In this document: positions 1 through 7,107 of the stretch, piece after piece
Position numbering within the stretch: the first letter of the stretch is position 1
Layout of the letters: each line of letters begins with the position of its first letter
NCBI GenBank assembly: GCA_905221605.1
Contig: CAJNDS010002099.1
Location: forward strand, 357,501-370,000
DNA: 12,500 bases
Source of the DNA: Symbiodinium natans
Lineage: Eukaryota; Sar; Dinophyceae; Suessiales; Symbiodiniaceae
Reading direction: 5' to 3'
Notes under the pieces: generated by a model
What the model saw: only the letters and a program-made list of their open reading frames with translations
What the model was told of the DNA's origin: nothing
Databases searched by the model: none
Program-made: the position numbers and the translations under genes

Positions 1-153
1 AAACCCTAAACCCTAAACTGCCCTAAACACCCTCAACCCTAAACCCTAAACCCTAAACACCCTCAACCCTATAGGGTTAAGCCCTAAACCTCAAGGGTGC
101 AACGCTACTTCGGAAACCCCATTTTGGGGGTTCTGGGCTCTGAGTTCCCGCGC
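1..153 (-). other. Intron 5' part running off the left edge
   Basis: Begins with the GC donor at 153. CCCTAAA with variants (ACACCCTCAA) fills about 1-90 and is TTTAGGG in the gene sense. The unique part at 95-150 shows no exon. The tract at position 1 is cut by the window edge, so whether it is short or long is unknown; inverted tracts elsewhere make it interstitial rather than a chromosome end. Confidence 0.6.
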
Positions 154-192
154 CAACACGCCCATGACCACCTTAAAGATCTCCATCTGCAC
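154..192 (-). CDS. Myosin exon: VQMEIFKVVMGVL, last exon in the window
   Basis: Thirteen codons read VQMEIFKVVMGVL, matching the helix eqxxifrvlaavLhLGNi that leads to the LHLGN motif. Acceptor CCCAG|GTG; donor GC (TTG|GCGCGG). HLGN itself is not in the window; the next exon should lie left of position 1. Joining to the previous exon gives FAWEVQMEIF. Confidence 0.9.
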
Positions 193-906
193 CTGGGATG
201 CTCTGGGCTTCCTTGTGTGGGATTTAGGGTTTAGGGTTTAGGGTTTAGGATTTAGGGTTTAGGATTTAGGGCTTGGGATCTAGGTTTTTGGGCTTCCGGG
301 TTCGTATCGAAACCCAACCCTACGAGAGCTGAAAGAACTTTCTGACCCAGGTTCAGGAGGAGGTTAGGATTCTGGGCTTCGAGCTGGGGCAACCTCCCGA
401 ATCAGAGCTGCCATAGCCCAAAACCTGAGCCTTATACCCTAAACCCTGTGATACGTACTCCCGGGCACCCTCTCAAGAACCACCTTTCTCGGGCACTTAC
501 CATCAGAAGCCTCGGGTGACTTAGGGTCTGGGATTTAGGGTCTAGAGCCTAGCGGAAGGCATGAAGGGCTCAAATTCTGTCATGGACATCAAGGGAGGCA
601 GCTGCCCATGGTCCGAAGCCCCCCAGCGATATTGGGGGGGCGAGTTCCGAGGCCGAACCACCCTCGCATGAGCCGAAAATAAGGAGGTGATTGCAGATCA
701 GGGTTTAGGGTTTAGGGTTAGGGTTTGGGGTTCAGGGACTTCAGAACCCATTAGACGGCTACTATACAACCTAAAAAAAACATCTTGCAGGGCTGACAGA
801 GCTGGGGTTTTAAGGGTTTAGGGTCTAAGGTTTAGGGTTTAGGGTTTAGGGTTTAGGGTTGAGGGTTTGTGGTTTAGGGTTTAGGGCACTTCGTTCGACC
901 TGGCAC
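193..906 (-). other. Intron with TTTAGGG tracts at both ends
   Basis: TTTAGGG (+ strand) tracts lie at 221-275, 701-735 and 811-887, with short degenerate runs near 436 and 528-545. Both ends carry the same orientation, an exception to the inverted arrangement of most introns. The unique spacers (300-430, 455-520, 550-695) hold no recognisable myosin block. The span 590-690 includes an open minus-strand frame but nothing that fits between the two flanking exons. Confidence 0.6.
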
Positions 907-936
907 CTCCCACGCGAACTCGAGGGCGAGGAACGC
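907..936 (-). CDS. Myosin microexon: AFLALEFAWE
   Basis: Ten codons, AFLALEFAWE, continue EVKE from the previous exon and correspond to AmxxlGfxxee in the family, with E where G is usual. Acceptor ACAG|GCG; the donor GTGCCA is the only GT donor among the confident exons. The hexamer AGGTGC at the donor recurs at the next acceptor. Flanking tracts are TTTAGGG on both sides. Confidence 0.78.
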
Positions 937-1264
937 CTGTCTGAGGCATCTCAAGGTGGCTCAGGGACCTCAACCCCAAACCAGCTTAGGGCAGGGGGGT
1001 TTAGGGTTTAGGGTTCAGGGTTTAGGGTTTAGGGTTTCTCTCTAAGGCTCTGGTGCCTCCACTGCCTTAAAGCCCACAAGCCCTCGATACCCTAATTAGA
1101 TGCCCTGACTACCCGAAATGCCACAAACACTCCAAAAGCCCTAAAAACCCCACATGCTATTCTTCATTTCCAAAGCTCCCTAAAGACCCCTAAAGCCCCC
1201 TAAAGCCCCCTAAACCCTAAACCCAAACCCTAAACCCTAAAACCCCCTAAGCCCTCACCGGTGC
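937..1264 (-). other. Intron with inverted telomere tracts
   Basis: TTTAGGG at 999-1037 and CCCTAAA/CCCCCTAAAG at 1178-1250 (+ strand). In the gene sense this is TTTAGGG near the donor and CCCTAAA near the acceptor, enclosing about 140 bp of unique sequence. Confidence 0.7.
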
Positions 1265-1342
1265 CTCTTTCACCTCCGTGAAGCACCGCGCGTCGTCGAT
1301 GCCCGGAGCGACGAACTGCGAGCCGCGGAGGTAGCTGTAGGC
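1265..1342 (-). CDS. Myosin exon: AYSYLRGSQF...PGIDDARCFTEVKE
   Basis: Twenty-six codons match the myosin block yxYLxxsxxxxvxGidDaxxFxevxxAm of the upper 50-kDa subdomain: YSYLRGSQF, PGIDDA and F-T-E-V are aligned with correct spacing. Acceptor CGCAG|GCC; donor GC (GAG|GCACCG). Phase 0 at both ends. Confidence 0.96.
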
Positions 1343-1630
1343 CTGCGGCTCTAGGTTTAGGTCCTTAAGAACCCGGTTTAGGGTTTAGGGTTTAGGGTTT
1401 TGGGTTTAGGTCCTGAATATGATCCTCCTAAACCCAATAAGAGGAAATGTAAAAGTCCCAATGGCCTACCGGGGGGCTCAGGGTCTCAGCTTGGGATGTT
1501 CCCGCTTATACTACACAGTCCTGAATAGGGATTATAGTACCCCTATTAGAATCCCCATATGGGACTGCTTAAAAAAAGGGGGAACATCCCAAGTTTCAGC
1601 TCTAAGGGTGGGACCACACCCGAGCCCGGC
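1343..1630 (-). other. Intron carrying a MITE-like palindrome
   Basis: TTTAGGG at 1377-1410 next to the acceptor side; the remainder is a palindromic element (1490-1593, listed separately) and flanking unique sequence. No CCCTAAA tract is present, so the element occupies the place where the partner tract lies in other introns. Confidence 0.6.
1490..1593. mobile_element. MITE-like palindromic element, copy 1
   Basis: Terminal inverted repeats CTTGGGATGTTCCC at 1490-1503 and its exact complement at 1580-1593, with a partly palindromic interior (ACAGTCC...GGACTG). At about 104 bp it has no coding capacity. A related copy lies at 10833-10937. This is the pattern of a non-autonomous DNA element; no target duplication was established. 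Confidence 0.6.
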
Positions 1631-1714
1631 CTCGGGCGGCTGTATGTCCAGGCATTTGAGCTCCTCCTCGCCGCGTGCTTGCAGCAACTGGAAGAAGATG
1701 TGGTAGTTTCTCTC
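1631..1714 (-). CDS. Myosin exon: ERNYHIFFQLL
   Basis: Twenty-eight codons begin ERNYHIFFQLLQARGEEEL, the classic ERNFHIFYQLL helix of the upper 50-kDa subdomain, and end IQPPE. The preceding exon ends GEK, giving GEKERNYHIF, as expected for the family. Acceptor CCAG|GAG; donor GC (GAG|GCCGGG). AGGCC is shared with the next acceptor. It is the longest exon here. Confidence 0.97.
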
Positions 1715-2310
1715 CTGGCGCGAGCCCCTAAGCCCTGGACCCTAGCCCTAAACCCTAAACCCTCCCCAACCCCCCCCCCCCCAGGGAGTTAAGGTTTTGG
1801 GGAGTTGGAGGGTTTCTGGGCTTTGAAGGAATGTGAGGGTTTCTGGGGTTCGTTTTTCCGGGGAAGCGATTTTCGGGGGAAGCGATTTTCGGGGGAAGGG
1901 GTTTTCGGGGGAAGGGGTTTTCGGGGGAAGGGCTTTTCGGGAGAAGGGTTTTTCGGGGGAAGCGTTTTTCGGGGGAAGCGTTTTTCGGGGGAAGGGTTTT
2001 CGGGCGAAGGGTTTTCGGGGGAAGGGTTTTTCGGGGGAACGGTTCTTCGGGGGAACGGGGTTTTCGGGGGAATGGTTTTTCGGTAGAAGAAATTTCGGGG
2101 GAAGGGTTTTGCGTGGGAAGGGTCTTTCGGGGAAGGGTTTATCGGCGGAAGGGGTTTTCCGGGGAAGGTTTTTTCGGGGGAAAGGGATTTTCGGGGGAAG
2201 GGGTTTTCGGGGGAAGGGGCTTTTCGGGGGGGGAAGGGTTTTTTTCGGGGGAAGGGTTTTGCGGGCCCTAAACCCTAAACCCTAAACCCTAAACCAGGGA
2301 GCCAGGGCTC
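1715..2310 (-). other. Intron filled by a G-rich minisatellite
   Basis: Short CCCTAAA at 1746-1763, a run of C at about 1769-1782, the minisatellite at about 1855-2262 and CCCTAAA at 2266-2295. There is no unique sequence large enough for another exon. Confidence 0.7.
1855..2262. repeat. G-rich minisatellite, unit about 15-17 bp
   Basis: About 25 imperfect copies of a unit of the form GGGGGAAGGG-TTTTC (+ strand), with length changes of one or two bases. Its repeated G runs could form G-quadruplexes on the + strand, which is the non-transcribed sense opposite to the myosin transcript. Two overlapping + frames read Gly/Phe-rich repeats through it; they follow from the repeat and are not treated as a gene. 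Confidence 0.9.
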
Positions 2311-2366
2311 CTTCTCGCCGCGACTGCAGACACGGGTCACCTCTAGGAGGTAGTCGGTCACAGAGC
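2311..2366 (-). CDS. Myosin exon: SVTDYLLEVTRVCSRGEK
   Basis: Two bases completing G, then SVTDYLLEVTRVCSRGEK. This matches the myosin block xixxYLLEKSRVvxqxxgERnfHiFY, with VTR in place of KSR: the common EKSR lysine is V. Acceptor ACAG|GC; donor GA (AAG|GAGCCC). AGGAG is shared by this donor and the next acceptor. Confidence 0.93.
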
Positions 2367-2769
2367 CTGTTTAGGGTTTAGGGTGTAGGGTTTAGGGTTT
2401 AGGGTTTAGGGTTTCAGTTTAGGAGTTTGGGGCGGGTTAAGCCACATTTGCAACCCGAGAGTTTGGAGGGTTGAGGGTTCAGGGTTGCGGGATCTTTGGG
2501 GGGAGATTCAGGGCTTCAGGGTTTAGGGTTTAGGGTTTAGGGTTTAGGGTTTAGGGTCGCTTGTTAAGGGCTTCAGGTGGCCGCCGGCACCCGAGAATTT
2601 GGGCTCAGGCTTTGGCGGCTTCAACGCGTGGCCACTGCCCCGAAGCCCTAAACCCTAAACCCTAAACCCTAAACCCTAAACCCTAAACCCTAAACCCTGA
2701 ACCCTGAACCCTGAACCCTGAACCCTGAACCCTAAACCCTAAACCCTAAACCTGCAGGAGAGGCGCAGC
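2367..2769 (-). other. Intron with inverted telomere tracts and a GAA variant block
   Basis: TTTAGGG at 2370-2414 and 2521-2557; CCCTAAA at 2646-2753 containing five or six consecutive CCCTGAA units at about 2695-2730. The inverted pair encloses a unique spacer at 2560-2640 with no recognisable exon. Confidence 0.7.
2646..2753. repeat. CCCTAAA tract with internal CCCTGAA block
   Basis: About 15 units, of which five or six consecutive ones are CCCTGAA. Confidence 0.93.
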
Positions 2770-2807
2770 CCTGGATCGACATGTTGGGCGAGATCATCAT
2801 CTGCGTC
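2770..2807 (-). CDS. Myosin exon: TQMMISPNMSIQ beta-hairpin after switch I
   Basis: Completes W and reads TQMMISPNMSIQ plus G, fitting the beta-hairpin that follows switch I in myosins (RFGKwtxixFdxxgxIxGa). Conservation is modest but the I-x-G pattern and the spacing are right. Acceptor AAG|GAC; donor GC (CAGG|GCTGCG). Split codons on both sides complete correctly (W, then G), which strongly supports the boundaries. Confidence 0.82.
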
Positions 2808-3006
2808 CTTCGGGGTCTGCGCGCTGGCCGATGCACTGGTGATCTACTAATTTTCTTAAGAACCCCCCCCAAAAAAATTAGGGTTTAGGGTTTTAGGATT
2901 TCTTAAGAACCCACCCCCTCAAAAAAATGCAAATAGTCCATATAAGGGCAATCTCGGGATGTGCGTGTGTTTGAGAAACACCCGCAAGCACGATGAGACA
3001 AGCGTC
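2808..3006 (-). other. Shortest confident intron, with a duplicated segment
   Basis: At 199 bp it holds only two and a half TTTAGGG-like units (about 2878-2895). These lie between two copies of a segment TTCTTAAGAACCC followed by C and A runs (2853-2878 and 2900-2927). Donor GACGC, acceptor AAG|GACGC. Confidence 0.7.
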
Positions 3007-3041
3007 CACTTGCCGAAGCGCGAGGAGTTGTTGTTCCGGAC
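3007..3041 (-). CDS. Myosin exon: switch I VRNNNSSRFGK
   Basis: Eleven codons, VRNNNSSRFGK, plus TG of the next codon. NNNSSRFGK is switch I, which coordinates Mg and the gamma-phosphate in the myosin ATP site; all key N, S and R residues are present. Acceptor CCAAG|GTC; donor GA (TG|GACGCT). The hexamer GGACGC spans both this donor and the next acceptor (AAG|GACGC), and the split codon completes W to give RFGKWT. Confidence 0.97.
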
Positions 3042-3681
3042 CTTGGCAGGTCGAAGCAACCCTGCACGAGGCAAAGCGGGTTTAGGGTTTAGGGTTTAGG
3101 GTTTAGGGTTTAGGGTTTAGGGTTTAGGGTTTAGGGTTTAGGGTTTAGGGTTTAGGGTTTAGGGTTTACGGTTTAGGGTCCAGGGATTAGGGTTTAGGGT
3201 TTAGGGTTCAGGGTTTAGGGTTTGCGGATACAGATTCTCCTCCCCGCAGCATCGTCCCACTTCCTGTGTTCAAGGCGTCCAAGCCCTGAACTTCAAGTCC
3301 TCAAGCCTAAGAGTATCTTAGGGTAGCTACATGGTCTGGGCCTTCCCAAGAAGGGACTATACTTCTTAAGGGACCATGCAACTTCCCTTAGAGAGTAGAT
3401 GGGCACTGCAACCTTACAGCTTTAGGATCCCCTGATGACCAAGCGGAAGCCGCAATGACTGGCCAATGAGGTTGTACAACTGCGACGTCTAAGCTGCACA
3501 CGAAACTCATCCCAAGACCCACCACACGAATCTCGCACTCAGATTGGTTTAGGGTTTAGGGCTAGGGTTTAGGGTTTAGGGTGAAGTGTGTAGGGTTCTG
3601 GGTTCAGGGTTTGGTGTTTAGGGGTTGAATAAACTGCAGCTCAACATCCCAGCAGAAAATTCGAGCTCCCAAGCGCCGGGC
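3042..3681 (-). other. Intron with two TTTAGGG tracts and a palindromic spacer
   Basis: TTTAGGG at 3078-3223 and 3547-3582 (+ strand), same orientation. The spacer 3230-3545 has an imperfect palindrome around 3318-3375 (CATGGTC against GGACCATG) resembling the palindromic elements at 10569-10673. No exon recognised. Confidence 0.6.
3078..3223. repeat. TTTAGGG tract
   Basis: About 20 units, near perfect, with single-base variants at the distal end. Interstitial, inside an intron. Confidence 0.95.
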
Positions 3682-3735
3682 CGTCATTGCGTTGCCGAAG
3701 GCCTCGAGGATGGGATTGGTCTGGATAATCTTGTC
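3682..3735 (-). CDS. Myosin exon: DKIIQTNPILEAFGNAMT
   Basis: Eighteen codons match the near-invariant block lLxsNPiLEAFGNAkT, immediately before switch I. The usual K of NAKT is M. Acceptor TTGCAG|GAC; donor GC (ACG|GCCCGG). The next acceptor begins GTCCGG, one base different from the donor. Phase 0 at both ends. Confidence 0.96.
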
Positions 3736-4732
3736 CTGCAACACGGGGGTTTAGGGTTTAGGGTTTGGGGGTTCAGGGTTTAGGGTTTGGAGTTTAGGAG
3801 TTTACGGTTTACGGTTTAGGGTTTGGGGTTTGAGGGTTTAGGGTTTGGGGGGGGTTAGGGTTTAGGGGGTCCCTTATTATGGTCGCTTACCTTCTTCTGC
3901 AGGGTTCTGCAGTATGGGCCCTTTGGGTGTTATAGGGTATCTAAGGGGCATATATAAGGGTTCCCCAATTCTTGGACCACCCTTGAGCTTTGTGCAAGCT
4001 CTGTGGACTAGGTGAAGCCCGGAAGCTCTATGATCCATGATCCTGAACAGGCCGGTGTAGGGATTTCTGCGGTGCGTAGAAGCACATGGGCACTCCTCCC
4101 TGGCGTTATAAAACCCTAAACCCTAAACCCTAAACCCTGAACCCTAAACCCTAAACCCTAAAAACCCTAAACCCTGCAATATGGGGTTGTAGTAACATCG
4201 GTAGCCTTCAGTTTTGAGGATCTGACAGGCTCACCGGGTTGCTGGGTTGCTGTGATGGAACTTGGGGGTTTACGATACTAGGTTTAGGGTTTAGGGTTTA
4301 GGGTTTAGGGTTTAGGGTTTAGGGTTTAGGGTTTAGGGTTTAGGGTTTAGGGTTTAGGGTTTAGGGGTACCGTATTGGGGTCCTTATGATAAGGGCATCC
4401 TACTATTTGGGGTCTATATTAGGGGCCCCGTATTTTGGTAAACCCTATTTGAACTTTTTCACAATAAAACCCAACAGCTCTTGCGTCGGGAAGACGGCCT
4501 CTTCCAGCCATACAGTTACCAGCGCGCTGTTTCGCCGATGCGCCGTTCTTGCTGCAACCCTCAAAACCCCAAACCCTTCAACCCTGAACGCACACCCCAA
4601 CACCCCTAAATCCCTAAACCCCAAAAAAATCGTAAGCCCCATAATTCATGTTAATGTACCCTAAACAACCCTAAATCCCTAAACCACGAGACAAACTCCG
4701 TAAACTCTAACATGAAGGCGCCAACGCGTGGC
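3736..4732 (-). other. Large intron with alternating tracts
   Basis: TTTAGGG/TTTGGGG at 3749-3868, CCCTAAA at 4112-4175, TTTAGGG at 4281-4366, degenerate CCCTAAA/CCCCAAA at 4555-4685. The island 4176-4280 has exon-like flanking but no AG|G exon fitting between IQ and DKII. The spacer 3870-4110 contains a TA-rich element at 3918-3965 related to 12148-12200. A minus frame at 4445-4642 is discussed under rejected items. Confidence 0.55.
4281..4366. repeat. TTTAGGG tract
   Basis: Twelve nearly perfect units inside the intron 3736-4732. Confidence 0.94.
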
Positions 4733-4770
4733 CTGGATGCTGGGCATCTTCGGGTCAACGACGGAGTAGC
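4733..4770 (-). CDS. Probable myosin exon: YSVVDPKMPSIQ before DKIIQTNP
   Basis: Acceptor CTCAG|GC; twelve codons YSVVDPKMPSIQ; donor GC (CAG|GCCACG). Phase 0 at the 3' end joins SIQ to DKIIQTNPILEAF, resembling the usual helix end xxvxxxllxsNPiLEAF. Order, donor type and acceptor fit the other exons. A second possible acceptor (GAG|CAA) would add four residues and change the phase needed upstream. Confidence 0.52.
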
Positions 4771-5385
4771 CTGAGCGTTGCTCGAGCCGGCCGGAGTTGT
4801 GTAGATGTAGGGCTTGGTAGCCCAGTAACCATATTACCCTACACTCTAAACCCTAAACCCTAAACCCTAAACCCTAAACCCTAAACCCTAGACCCTAGTT
4901 TGGGTTGGTTACTTTACAAGGGAAGCTTGAACCAAAAGCCCTTCTGTATTATCTTCGATTGGCTTTAGGAGGACCATGTAGGAATTTGTTTCAAAGGGTC
5001 TTAATTGCCACTGAGAGTCGATGAGTTTAGGGACCAGGTGTTGAAGTCTGTTTCGGTTTAGGGTTTAGGGTTTAGGGCTTAGGGTTTAGGGTTTAGGGTG
5101 CAAACAAGCATACACGTCCTGCTTCATCACTGCCTCTGGTTCTACTTGCACATGCCAGGCCCCATGTGGGGGGAGGGGTGGTGTTCTATACTGGGGTCCC
5201 CTCATCTTCATAGAGAACCTTATCACCAAGGACCCCAAACCCTGAACCCTGAACCCTAAAACCTAAACCCGAAGCCCTAAACCCTAAACCCTAAACCCTA
5301 AACCCTAAACCCTAAACCCTAAACCCTATAAGCCCCAAACCAACAAAAACAACAAAAGCTGCAAACCTGCGCCCAGGAGCGGCTC
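4771..5385 (-). other. Proposed intron with alternating tracts
   Basis: CCCTAAA at 4846-4898, TTTAGGG at 5056-5099 and CCCTAAA at 5233-5329. The AT-richer island 4900-5050 has exon-like flanking but no convincing exon. The boundaries depend on the tentative loop-1 exons. Confidence 0.4.
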
Positions 5386-5413
5386 TGACGACGCTTGGCC
5401 AGCCCGTCGGTCC
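5386..5413 (-). CDS. Possible loop-1 exon: GPTGWPSVV
   Basis: The acceptor GCCAG|GG and a GA donor bracket nine open codons plus one base. This converts the phase-0 end of the previous candidate into the phase-1 start needed by the candidate at 4770. The flanking CCCTAAA/TTTAGGG arrangement matches real exons. No conserved motif is present and other frames are open, so this is the weakest of the loop-1 proposals. Confidence 0.28.
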
Positions 5414-5982
5414 CTGGCGGCGGAGGGGTTTCTGGGGCTAAAGGCTTGAGTTTAGGGTTTAGGGTTTAGGGTTTAGGGTTTAGGGTTTAGGGATTAGGGT
5501 TTGGGGTTTAGGGTTTAGGGTTTAGGGTGTAAGGTTAGGGTTTCAAGGTAGGAGGTTCATCCCTCTACCATGTACTACAGATGCCGGGCATCGTCCCCTA
5601 GTATATAAAAAACCATGTGTTTCTTGGGGTGGGGGAAGGGAGGGGAGATATTCAAGTATTCCCTAACCATCCAGCTTATTGCCGGAAAATAGTCACAAAA
5701 AAATCCAGCATATTCCTGGATAACTCAGAGCGTTCCCTGACAATTGGGTTTATTCCCGCATGTTTCGTTCGATTTTCGCACCCCTAGTTCACGTGCCCCT
5801 TACTGCCCCTTCACTTTAATCGAACATATATCTCATGAACCCCTAAATAGCCCCTACGACCCCTTTATGGTACCAAAAAGCCCTCTTCTCTAAACCCTAA
5901 TCCCTAAACCCTAAACCCTAAACCCTAAACCCTAAACCCTAAAAGGGCCCAAGGGCCCGAGGGCTTCGACCCAAGGGGGGCC
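5414..5982 (-). other. Proposed intron with inverted tracts and an AT-richer core
   Basis: TTTAGGG at 5451-5545 and CCCTAAA at 5891-5944 enclose about 345 bp of AT-richer unique sequence. The core includes several TATTCCC-like motifs and runs of CCCCT. No ORF or known element recognised. Confidence 0.4.
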
Positions 5983-6025
5983 CTTGAGTCGACGGTTCTT
6001 TGGGTGTCGCTGGTGTTGGAGGTCC
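5983..6025 (-). CDS. Possible loop-1 exon: basic segment DLQHQRHPKNRRLK
   Basis: Starts within a 10-bp direct repeat (GGGACCTCCA) shared with the donor of the preceding candidate exon. In the frame continuing from it, it reads DLQHQRHPKNRRLK, strongly basic as some myosin loop 1 insertions are. The donor would be GG or GC after AAG. It is flanked by CCCTAAA below and TTTAGGG above. Without transcripts it remains a proposal; skipping it would also leave an acceptable loop length. Confidence 0.4.
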
Positions 6026-6672
6026 CTTAACGAAGCGGAGGGCGTAGGGTTTAGGGTTTAGGGCTAGGGTTTAGGGTTTAGGGTTTAGGGTTTAGGGCTA
6101 GGGTTTAGGGTTTAGGGTTTAGGGTTCAGGGTTCAGGGTTCAGGGTTCCGGGTTCCGGGTTCCGGGTTCCGGGTTCGGGTTTCGGGTTTCGGGAAACCTG
6201 AAAGGCCTGCTGAACCATGCGCGCCTGGCTCTGGCGCTATGGAGTAGCGCGGCCTGCTTTCCTGCGCTTGGTTTTCCCTGTGAGGTTTAGGGTTTAGGGT
6301 TTGGGGTTTAGGGCTTAGGGTTTAGGGTTTAGGGTTTAGGGTTAAGGGCTTAGGGCTTAGGGCTTAGGGCTTAGGGTTTAGGGTTTAGGGTTTAGGGTTT
6401 AGGGTTTAGGGTTTAGGGTTTAGGGTTCAGGTTTAGGGTTAAGGGCGTCAATCGCTCGAGGTAGAAGAGACGAACACAGTCGCAAGAGCCACGGAGGCTT
6501 CAAGGATCTTAACCTATGAGGCGCCCTTTAAGCCGTACACAAGACGATCGTTGTTTTTGTCCGTTGGGTCTTAAAGAAATATAACATCATTCCTAAGAAG
6601 ACTAGAAACTCTAAGCCCTAAACCCTAAACCCTCAACCCTAAACCCTAAGCCCCAAGACCCGATGGAGGTCC
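6026..6672 (-). other. Proposed intron with long variant-rich TTTAGGG tracts
   Basis: TTTAGGG at 6045-6192 and 6285-6446, with blocks of GGGTTCA, GGGTTCC and TTAGGGC variants; CCCTAAA at 6616-6650. The spacer 6193-6284 and the spacer 6447-6610 show no myosin block. Confidence 0.4.
6045..6446. repeat. TTTAGGG tracts with homogenised variant blocks
   Basis: Contains consecutive blocks of GGGTTCA (about 6122-6145), GGGTTCC (about 6146-6170), GGGTTTC, and TTAGGGC (about 6340-6375), interrupted by unique sequence at 6193-6284. Each variant occurs as a run, not scattered. Confidence 0.9.
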
Positions 6673-6704
6673 CGACGCTGCATGTGTCGAGAGCTGCCGA
6701 GGGC
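6673..6704 (-). CDS. Probable myosin loop-1 exon: ALGSSRHMQRR
   Basis: Acceptor CCAG|GCC, with AGGCC matching the preceding donor, opens a frame ALGSSRHMQRR directly after YISE, where myosins have the variable surface loop 1. The island lies between CCCTAAA (low) and degenerate TTTGGG (high), as for confident exons. The bases GGGACCTCCA at its donor recur exactly at the acceptor at 6025, a 10-bp direct repeat. The exact donor is ambiguous (GG or GA). Loop 1 is too variable for homology to prove the call. Confidence 0.55.
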
Positions 6705-7032
6705 CTGGCGAGGCGTCAGGGTTTTTGGGATGGTTTTGGGGCGGTTAGGGCGGTTGAGGGTTTAGAGTTTGGGGTTTAAGGGTTTAGAGCTGTAGGATGA
6801 TTTTAGAGTTTGGGGTTTCGGGGTTTGGGCCTGTAGGGTAACGAACAAAACCCCAACCCTGAAAATAGTCAGGGTGTATCGGCCACATAAGCCTAAACCC
6901 TAAACCCTAAACCCTAAACCCTAAACCCTGAAACCCTGAAACCCTGAAACCCTAAACCCCAAACCCCAAACCCTAAACCCCAAACCCTAAAGCCTAAACC
7001 CTGTGAAAGGGAGAGCGGGCGAAGGAGGAGGC
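6705..7032 (-). other. Intron with inverted, partly degenerate tracts
   Basis: Degenerate TTTGGGG/TTTAGAG at 6735-6835 and CCCTAAA with CCCTGAAA variants at 6892-7001 form an inverted pair about 55 bp apart. Confidence 0.6.
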
Positions 7033-7107
7033 CTCCGAGATGTAGGACATCACGAGCTTGGCCGACTCCGTCTTTCCGGCTCCGGATTCCCCACTGATGA
7101 GGACCAC
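7033..7107 (-). CDS. Myosin exon: P-loop GESGAGKTESAK
   Basis: Twenty-five codons begin VVLISGESGAGKTE, the diagnostic myosin P-loop (Walker A, GESGAGKT) that binds the ATP phosphates, followed by the helix SAKLVMSYISE. Myosins typically have TE[ST][AT]K..[IM].[YF][IL] here, an excellent match. Acceptor GAG|GTG; donor GC (GAG|GCCTCC). A longer open frame runs through both flanks but reads telomeric repeat peptides there, so only this part is exon. Confidence 0.97.

Noticed and set aside
1-90. A true chromosome end at position 1
   Set aside because: Tracts of both orientations occur throughout the window and the myosin gene must continue to the left, so this tract is interstitial.
1419-1792. 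+ strand ORFs of 95 and 77 codons
   Set aside because: They cover the palindromic element and the antisense of the ERNYHIFFQLL exon.
1805-2285. Two overlapping + strand ORFs reading Gly/Phe-rich repeats (FSGEGF-like)
   Set aside because: They are the translation of the G-rich minisatellite, open in more than one frame because the unit has few stops, and they run into CCCTAAA repeat. They lie inside an intron of the minus-strand gene.
4445-4642. Minus-strand frame containing WLEEAVFPTQELLGF, reminiscent of the LLDEExxFP region of myosins
   Set aside because: That region belongs several hundred residues after switch I, but here it would fall before switch I. The N-terminal half of the frame is telomeric repeat and no AG|G acceptor supports it.
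5340-5440. Minus-strand reading GTDGLAKRRQSRSW, similar to the myosin relay-region DALAKxxYSRLF
   Set aside because: Similarity is limited to a few residues, the position in the gene order is wrong (before switch I), and the aromatic residues are missing.
6460-6520. Minus-strand reading ILEASVALATV, similar to NPILEAFGNA
   Set aside because: The true NPILEAFGNAMT exon is at 3682-3735 with proper splice sites; this copy lacks NP, F and G and has no AG|G acceptor.
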